Shown here: positions 7,848 to 11,180 of the stretch, piece after piece
How positions within the stretch are numbered: the stretch's first letter is position 1
How the letters are laid out: the number at the start of each line of letters is the position of its first letter
DNA from: Mollicutes bacterium
GTDB taxonomy: Bacteria; Bacillota_I; Bacilli_A; RF39; UBA660
Length of the DNA stretch: 11,180 nucleotides
Assembly (NCBI GenBank): GCA_012510695.1
Contig: JAAZHN010000099.1
Coordinates: 1-11,180 of the forward strand
Direction: 5' to 3'
Translations under genes and position numbers: made by a program
The notes under the pieces: model-generated
What the model saw: the letters and a program-made list of their open reading frames with translations, nothing else
What the model was told of the DNA's origin: nothing
Database searches by the model: none

Positions 7848-7850
7848 AGT

Positions 7851-8693
7851 ATGAAAAGAATGGGAAATATTTTAGAAGATGCAAAACAAAAAAAATATGC
7901 AATTCCCCAATTTAACATAAATAATTTAGAATGGACTAAAAATATCTTAGAGGCATGTCAAAAAGAAAATAGTCCAGTATTTCTTGGTGTGAGTACAGGT
8001 GCAGTTAAGTACATGGGAGGCTATAATGTTGTTAGACAAATGGTTGATGGTTTAATTAGAGATTTAGGAATAACTATTCCAGTAATTCTTCATTTAGATC
8101 ACGGTACTTCTGTTGATGAGTGTAAAAAAGCAGTCGATGCAAATTTTGACTCAATAATGATTGATGCTTCACATTATGATTTAGAAACAAACATAAAAAT
8201 GACAAATGAAGTAATCAATTATGCTAAAGATCAATTAATTGAGGCAGAATTAGGAACTATTGGTGGAACTGAAGATGAAGTAACGGGGAATTTACAGTTT
8301 ACAAAATTAGATGATGCTATCGAATTTATCAAAAATGTTAACATAGATTTACTTGCTCCTTCACTAGGTAGTGTTCATGGTTTATATAAAAGTAAACCAG
8401 ATATTCAATTTGATTTAATGAATCAAATTTTTAATGCAGTAAACACTCCCCTTGTTTTACATGGCGGTACTGGTTTAAGTGATGAAATAATAAGAAAAAG
8501 TATACGTTTAGGTATTTGTAAAATAAATATTAATACAGAATTTCAGGTTGCTTGGAATGAAGCTATTCGTGATTTTATTAACAAAAATCCTAATGAATAT
8601 GATCCTCGTAAAATAATTTCTTCAGGTGCAGCAGCTATTAGAGATGTCGCAACTCAAAAAATTCATTTATTAGGTTCAAACAATAAAGGATAG
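7851..8693 (+). CDS. fba: Class II fructose-1,6-bisphosphate aldolase
   Basis: Zinc-dependent aldolase of glycolysis and gluconeogenesis that interconverts fructose 1,6-bisphosphate with DHAP and glyceraldehyde 3-phosphate. From the ATG at 7851 it has 280 residues (Bacillus FbaA is about 285) and begins like the family: MKRMGNILEDAKQKKYAIPQ, then FNINNLE. HLDHG (81-85) holds catalytic Asp83 and zinc ligand His84. EAELGTIGG (131-139) carries the conserved Glu. The other zinc histidines are His176 in GSVHG and His204 in LHGGTG. The phosphate-binding GGTG and ININTE (225-230) are present. The related tagatose-bisphosphate aldolases (GatY/KbaY) share these motifs, but genomic context next to murA, as in Bacillus, favours Fba. 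It has its own promoter, and murA follows 9 bases after the stop. Confidence 0.93.
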   Translation: MKRMGNILEDAKQKKYAIPQFNINNLEWTKNILEACQKENSPVFLGVSTGAVKYMGGYNVVRQMVDGLIRDLGITIPVILHLDHGTSVDECKKAVDANFDSIMIDASHYDLETNIKMTNEVINYAKDQLIEAELGTIGGTEDEVTGNLQFTKLDDAIEFIKNVNIDLLAPSLGSVHGLYKSKPDIQFDLMNQIFNAVNTPLVLHGGTGLSDEIIRKSIRLGICKININTEFQVAWNEAIRDFINKNPNEYDPRKIISSGAAAIRDVATQKIHLLGSNNKG

Positions 8694-8702
8694 TGATATA
8701 TA

Positions 8703-9959
8703 ATGAAAAAATTTATTGTTGAAGGTGGAAATCTTTTAACAGGAAACATAAAAATTAGTGGAGCAAAAAACAGCGCTGTTGCACTGTTGCCAGCAGCAAT
8801 TTTATCTGATGACTTCTCTACTATTTATAATGTACCTTCAATTTCTGATACTCATAATTTAATTCATATTTTAGAGTTGCTGGGATGTGAAATTAAGTTT
8901 ATGGATGATACTTTAGTTATTAATTCTAAAAATTTAGAAAATAAAGTAATTGAAGAACAAGAAGCATGTAAACTCAGAGCATCATATTATTTTATGGGTA
9001 GTATCTTAGCTAAGTTTAAAAAGGTTGAAATGTTTTTCCCTGGAGGATGTAATATTGGTTCAAGGCCGATAGATATTCATTTAAAAGGGTTTGAAAAGTT
9101 AGGTGCAAAAGTAACTACTCAGGGAAACAAATATTTGATTGAGGCTGAAGAATTAATTGGTGCTAATATTTATTTAGATTTTGCTAGTGTTGGAGCCACA
9201 ATAAATTTAATGATTGCCTCAACTAAGGCAAAGGGCATAACAATTATTGAGAATGCAGCAAAAGAACCAGAAATAGTTAATGTTGCTACATTTTTAAATA
9301 ATATGGGGGCAAAAATAACAGGCGCTGGAACAAGTACAATAAAAATTGAAGGTGTCACTTCTTTATCAAATGGTATTGTGGAAAATATACCCGATAGAAT
9401 TGAAGCCGGAACATATATTATTATTGGAGCTCTAGCGGGTAAAGATTTAGTAATAGAAGGTGTAATTAAAGAACATTTAGATGCACTATTATCCAAATTA
9501 AAAGAAATGGGCGTTAATTTTACTATACTTGGAAATTCTGTAAAAATATCAAAGGGAGAAAATTTAAAGGCAGTTAACATAAAAACTCTTGTTTATCCAG
9601 GTTTTCCTACAGATCTTGGTCAACCTGTAAGTGTTTTATTAACTCAGTGTAATGGTACATCTTTATTTGAAGAAACTATATTTGAAAATAGACAGGGGCA
9701 TGTTCCATATTTAAATAAAATGGGTGCTAATATTTCTCCATCTGGACAAAACTTAATAGTAAAAGGAAAAACACAATTAAATGGAACTGATGTTTCATCA
9801 ACTGATTTAAGAGCGGGAGCTTCAATGATATGTGCTGCCTTAGTTGCAAATGGCAAAACAACTATTGAAGAAATAGAACATATCTTAAGAGGTTATGAAA
9901 ATATAGTTGAAAAATTGCAACAAGTTGGTGCAAAGATAATAATTGAGGAAAAGGTTTAA
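8703..9959 (+). CDS. murA: UDP-N-acetylglucosamine 1-carboxyvinyltransferase (MurA)
   Basis: First committed step of peptidoglycan synthesis: transfers enolpyruvate from PEP to UDP-GlcNAc in the cytoplasm. The 418 residues are full length. GAKNSAVALLPAAIL (20-34) contains the substrate-contacting Lys22-Asn23. KLRASYYFMG has Arg92, and PGGCNIGSRP carries the active-site Cys116, the residue alkylated by fosfomycin, so the enzyme should be sensitive. PGFPTDLGQP holds the catalytic Asp, and LRGYENI near the C-terminus holds the conserved Arg. The position next to fba corresponds to Bacillus murAB/murZ. This gene is the best evidence in the window that the cell has a wall. AAAGGA (8685-8690), inside the fba end, is a possible Shine-Dalgarno. 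Confidence 0.96.
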   Translation: MKKFIVEGGNLLTGNIKISGAKNSAVALLPAAILSDDFSTIYNVPSISDTHNLIHILELLGCEIKFMDDTLVINSKNLENKVIEEQEACKLRASYYFMGSILAKFKKVEMFFPGGCNIGSRPIDIHLKGFEKLGAKVTTQGNKYLIEAEELIGANIYLDFASVGATINLMIASTKAKGITIIENAAKEPEIVNVATFLNNMGAKITGAGTSTIKIEGVTSLSNGIVENIPDRIEAGTYIIIGALAGKDLVIEGVIKEHLDALLSKLKEMGVNFTILGNSVKISKGENLKAVNIKTLVYPGFPTDLGQPVSVLLTQCNGTSLFEETIFENRQGHVPYLNKMGANISPSGQNLIVKGKTQLNGTDVSSTDLRAGASMICAALVANGKTTIEEIEHILRGYENIVEKLQQVGAKIIIEEKV

Positions 9960-9976
9960 AAAACATGCTAAAGCAG

Positions 9977-10004
9977 TTGATTTATCGTTTTCTTATGATA
10001 TAAT
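9977..10004 (+). promoter_or_regulatory. Promoter for rpmE
   Basis: The -35 TTGATT (9977-9982), a 16-base spacer and an extended -10 TG-A-TATAAT (TG 9996-9997, hexamer 9999-10004) are present. The predicted start near 10011 gives a leader of about 49 bases. It begins 17 bases after the murA stop, so rpmE can be transcribed independently of the long upstream run. Confidence 0.75.
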
Positions 10005-10021
10005 TGACAAGAACGAAATTA

Positions 10022-10043
10022 CTATGACTGTTATAAGTCATGG
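10022..10043 (+). ncRNA. Hairpin in the rpmE 5' leader (candidate L31 regulatory leader)
   Basis: ATGACT (10024-10029) pairs perfectly with AGTCAT (10036-10041) around a 6-base loop, and a T-G and a C-G pair extend it to 8 pairs. It ends one base before the Shine-Dalgarno GGAAGGAG (10045-10052) of rpmE, inside the predicted transcript. Ribosomal proteins often control their own mRNA by such leaders, and L31 leaders have been proposed in Bacillota. Whether this matches any known model cannot be told by eye. Confidence 0.45.
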
Positions 10044-10059
10044 CGGAAGGAGCAAAAAC

Positions 10060-10263
10060 ATGAAAGCAAATATTCATCCAGAACAAAAAGAATGCAAAGT
10101 TATCTGTGCTTGTGGTAATGAATTTACTACAATGTCAACAAAAGAAACAATGAACATAGAGGTATGTAGTGAATGTCATCCGTTCTATACAGGAACTCAA
10201 GGTAAATCAAAGAAAACTGGAAAAGTTGAAAAATTCAATAAAAAATACAATCTTGGTAAATAA
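10060..10263 (+). CDS. rpmE: 50S ribosomal protein L31 (zinc-binding type)
   Basis: Small protein at the central protuberance of the large ribosomal subunit, bridging to the 30S head. The 67-residue product starts MKANIHPEQK, as in the family. It has the four zinc ligands as CAC (Cys16, Cys18) and CSEC (Cys36, Cys39), followed by HPFYTGTQ and the C-terminal RFNKKYG-like KFNKKYNLGK. It is therefore the C+ form, which can serve as a zinc store. In Bacillus it is replaced by the zinc-free YtiA form under zinc limitation. The start is chosen at 10060 because GGAAGGAG lies 7 bases upstream and the N-terminus matches. The frame extends up to 9943, but those 39 codons overlap murA and the promoter and resemble nothing in L31. 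Confidence 0.96.
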   Translation: MKANIHPEQKECKVICACGNEFTTMSTKETMNIEVCSECHPFYTGTQGKSKKTGKVEKFNKKYNLGK

Positions 10264-10288
10264 GACTGCAAACAATTGCAGTTTTTTT
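10262..10288 (+). terminator. Rho-independent terminator after rpmE
   Basis: ACTGCAA (10265-10271) pairs perfectly with TTGCAGT (10276-10282) around the loop ACAA. A G-T wobble and two A-T pairs can extend the stem, and seven T follow (10282-10288). It starts at the rpmE stop codon and ends the argS-to-rpmE run. Its right arm doubles as the weak -35 of the rpiB promoter. Confidence 0.92.
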
Positions 10289-10304
10289 ATAAGTAACTTA
10301 TAAT
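10276..10304 (+). promoter_or_regulatory. Putative promoter for rpiB
   Basis: TATAAT (10299-10304) is a perfect -10 located 17 bases after TTGCAG (10276-10281), a poor -35 that matches consensus only in TTG and lies within the rpmE terminator. The predicted start is near 10311, at the first G of the Shine-Dalgarno GGTGAT (10311-10316), so the leader would be about 9 bases. The preceding terminator makes some promoter here necessary. Confidence 0.55.
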
Positions 10305-10319
10305 TAGGTTGGTGATAAT

Positions 10320-10760
10320 ATGAAAATAGGCATTTCAAGTGACCATCGTGGTTATGAAAAAAAACAAAAATTAATAGATTTATTGAAGGAAAAATATGAT
10401 ATTACTGATTTTGGCAATGATGTATTCGATCAAGAAGATGATTATCCAGATTATGCAATTAAAGTAAGTGAAGCAGTTGCTAAGGGAGAACTTGATTATG
10501 GAATAACGATGTGTGGAAGCGGAATAGGAGTTTCTATCGCTGCCAATAAAGTTAAAGGAATTAGATGTGCAAAAGTTGACAATATTGAAGATGCAAAGCT
10601 GTCTAAAAAAGACAATAATTCAAATGTAATTGCCTTAAATTCTAGTAAACCTATTGCAGAGTTAAAAGACATTATCGAGGCATATTTAACAACAGATTAT
10701 GAACTTGTCCCTAGATATCAAAGAAGAATAGATAAAATATCTTCATATGAGGAAAAATAA
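10320..10760 (+). CDS. rpiB: Ribose-5-phosphate isomerase B family protein (RpiB/LacAB)
   Basis: Interconverts ribose 5-phosphate and ribulose 5-phosphate in the pentose phosphate pathway. The 146 residues are normal for the family. GISSDHRGY (4-12) carries the substrate-binding Asp-His, DYPDYA (41-46) is conserved, and MCGSGIGVSIAANKVKGIRCA (64-84) contains catalytic Cys65 and the anion-hole glycines. The C-terminal PRYQRRIDKIS keeps the phosphate-binding Arg132 and Arg136. Two histidines normally conserved are replaced. The HND(A/T)N motif reads DNNSN, so the His of ring opening (His99 in E. coli) is Asp98. The RHxxR motif reads RYQRR (Tyr133). The enzyme may be less active or use another proton donor. 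The GGTGAT Shine-Dalgarno supports the start. The stop overlaps the next start as TAATG. Confidence 0.92.
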   Translation: MKIGISSDHRGYEKKQKLIDLLKEKYDITDFGNDVFDQEDDYPDYAIKVSEAVAKGELDYGITMCGSGIGVSIAANKVKGIRCAKVDNIEDAKLSKKDNNSNVIALNSSKPIAELKDIIEAYLTTDYELVPRYQRRIDKISSYEEK

Positions 10761-10966
10761 TGATAAATGTGATTATTTATACAATTAGTATATTAGTAAG
10801 TACCTTTGCTTTGACAGGCATAAACTTTGATCCAATAATTAAAAAAAATCATATATGGGAAGCAAGAATATTAGCAATCATCTTGGCAATCTCATTTGGA
10901 TACTTAGTTGGAACATTCATAATTACTTTTTTAGAGTCTAGTCAGATAATTAAGTATTGTTTATAA
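10760..10966 (+). CDS. Small DUF1146 (YwzB-like) membrane protein
   Basis: Function unknown. The 68-residue protein has two likely membrane helices, residues about 3-21 and 35-58, separated by a short basic segment FDPIIKKNHIWEAR. That segment and the following ILAIILAISFGYLVGTFI resemble the DUF1146/TIGR02327 family of Bacillota (Bacillus YwzB), where a (K)KN-x-x-x-AR motif precedes a second helix with GYLV. The gene starts inside the rpiB stop (TAATG), with GAGG (10750-10753) as ribosome-binding site, so translation is coupled to rpiB. No terminator is apparent before the next gene. The match to the family is from memory of the motif and the function is not known. Confidence 0.8.
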   Translation: MINVIIYTISILVSTFALTGINFDPIIKKNHIWEARILAIILAISFGYLVGTFIITFLESSQIIKYCL

Positions 10967-10985
10967 TTGTTAATCGTGCTATGAT
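10957..10985 (+). promoter_or_regulatory. Promoter for the response-regulator-like gene
   Basis: The extended -10 TG-C-TATGAT (TG 10977-10978, hexamer 10980-10985) lies 17 bases after TTGTTT (10957-10962), which overlaps the end of the DUF1146 gene. The predicted transcription start is near 10992, leaving a leader of about 24 bases with the Shine-Dalgarno GAGGTGA at 11005-11011. Confidence 0.6.
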
Positions 10986-11003
10986 AACTAAAAGTTAACA
11001 TAG
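10979..11003 (+). repeat. Inverted repeat over the -10 region (candidate operator)
   Basis: CTATGATAACT (10979-10989) and AGTTAACATAG (10993-11003) are inverted copies with 10 of 11 positions matching and a 3-base spacer. The left arm covers the -10 hexamer and the right arm ends just before the Shine-Dalgarno. As transcription should begin near 10992, the full hairpin would not form in RNA, which favours a protein-binding site in DNA. Confidence 0.5.
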
Positions 11004-11015
11004 TGAGGTGACAGT

Positions 11016-11180
11016 ATGGTTGAGTTTATTATAATCGATGATGATTTAGAAATTCAAAGAACAGTGGAAAGAATCATTGTTAAATTTTTATTTGGAAAAA
11101 GCATTGAATTTAATATTTTAAAATATACAAAATATGATTCTGAACTTCAAAATTTAATTGATAATAATGATTCTAAAAGA
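11016..11180 (+). CDS. Response regulator-like protein, AgrA/LytTR-type receiver N-terminus (3' partial)
   Basis: Only the first 55 residues are in the window. MVEFIIIDDDLEIQ matches the first strand and acidic pocket (Asp8-Asp10) of a two-component receiver domain. It is followed by an amphipathic helix RTVERIIVKFLF. The pattern 'FIIIDDD', a long first helix ending in a hydrophobic/Gly turn, and a second strand FNILKYTKY resembles AgrA/ComE-like LytTR regulators more than OmpR types. The phosphoacceptor Asp, expected near residue 55-60, and any output domain lie beyond the window, so subfamily and DNA-binding type are inference. It starts a new unit: GAGGTGA (11005-11011) is 4 bases before the ATG, and the gene has its own promoter and palindrome. 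Confidence 0.6.
   Translation, partial: MVEFIIIDDDLEIQRTVERIIVKFLFGKSIEFNILKYTKYDSELQNLIDNNDSKR

Noticed and set aside
7728..7850. Upstream extension of the fba frame by 41 residues
   Set aside because: It overlaps the end of prmC and contains the promoter, has no aldolase similarity, and a good Shine-Dalgarno stands before the ATG at 7851.
8699..8704. TATAAT at the murA start codon
   Set aside because: It overlaps the ATG itself, so it could not make a murA mRNA with a start codon context. Coincidence of the AT-rich gap.
9170..9580. Minus-strand open frame of 136 codons opposite murA, and the shorter minus-strand frames elsewhere
   Set aside because: They lie opposite well-identified genes, have the skewed Phe/Ile/Leu-rich composition of antisense frames in AT-rich DNA, and show no ribosome-binding sites or recognisable domains.
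9943..10059. Upstream extension of the rpmE frame by 39 residues
   Set aside because: It overlaps the murA end, the extended -10 promoter and the leader hairpin. L31 begins at the MKANIHP start at 10060 with its own Shine-Dalgarno.
1..11180. Use of the Mycoplasma code (TGA as Trp)
   Set aside because: The seven Trp codons I checked (in argS, rpoE, prfA, prmC, fba and the DUF1146 gene) are TGG, and TGA occurs only at the ends of mnmG and prmC.
1..11180. CRISPR arrays, insertion sequences, tRNA/rRNA genes, parS or Noc-binding palindromes
   Set aside because: Reading through the window showed no regularly spaced repeats, transposase, cloverleaf-like sequence or the known parS/NBS consensus palindromes.

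Overview
The window is AT-rich, gene-dense bacterial chromosome with every gene on the + strand. Gene content and order point to a low-GC Bacillota/Bacilli relative. A reduced lineage near the Erysipelotrichia/Mollicutes (for example RF39-like gut bacteria) is a reasonable guess from the small proteins and tight packing, but it is inference. The organism has MurA with its catalytic cysteine, so it probably makes peptidoglycan. Seven Trp codons I checked are all TGG, and TGA appears only as a stop, so the standard bacterial code (table 11) fits and the Mycoplasma code does not.

Region 1 (1-3789) is the block usually found beside the chromosome origin in Bacillota: mnmG (5' end cut by the window), rsmG (ATGA overlap) and a noc/parB-like gene. 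The noc-like gene is interrupted by an in-frame TAA. The same frame continues for 74 more codons and encodes what looks like the C-terminal dimerisation domain, so the gene is either broken or misread. A clear intrinsic terminator follows at 3788-3813.

Region 2 (3853-10288) is a compact housekeeping run: argS, rpoE (RNA polymerase delta), prfA (RF1), prmC (which methylates RF1), fba, murA and rpmE (L31). The order resembles the argS-rpoE-...-fba-murA-...-rpmE-...-prfA-prmC area of Bacillus, with genes lost (no pyrG, rho or tdk) and reordered. Internal promoters are visible before fba and rpmE. A strong terminator ends the run.

Region 3 (10299-10966) holds rpiB and a small two-helix membrane protein of the DUF1146/YwzB type. 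RpiB keeps its catalytic cysteine but has lost two histidines normally conserved in the family. Region 4 (10957-11180) starts a new gene that looks like the N-terminus of an AgrA/LytTR-type response regulator. It has its own extended -10 promoter and an inverted repeat over the -10 region.

I do not see a new multi-gene system here. The points worth a second look are the interrupted noc with its very long acidic linker, the altered RpiB active site, the identical promoter/Shine-Dalgarno spacing before fba and rpiB (predicting extremely short leaders), the hairpin leader of rpmE, and the palindrome at the response-regulator promoter.
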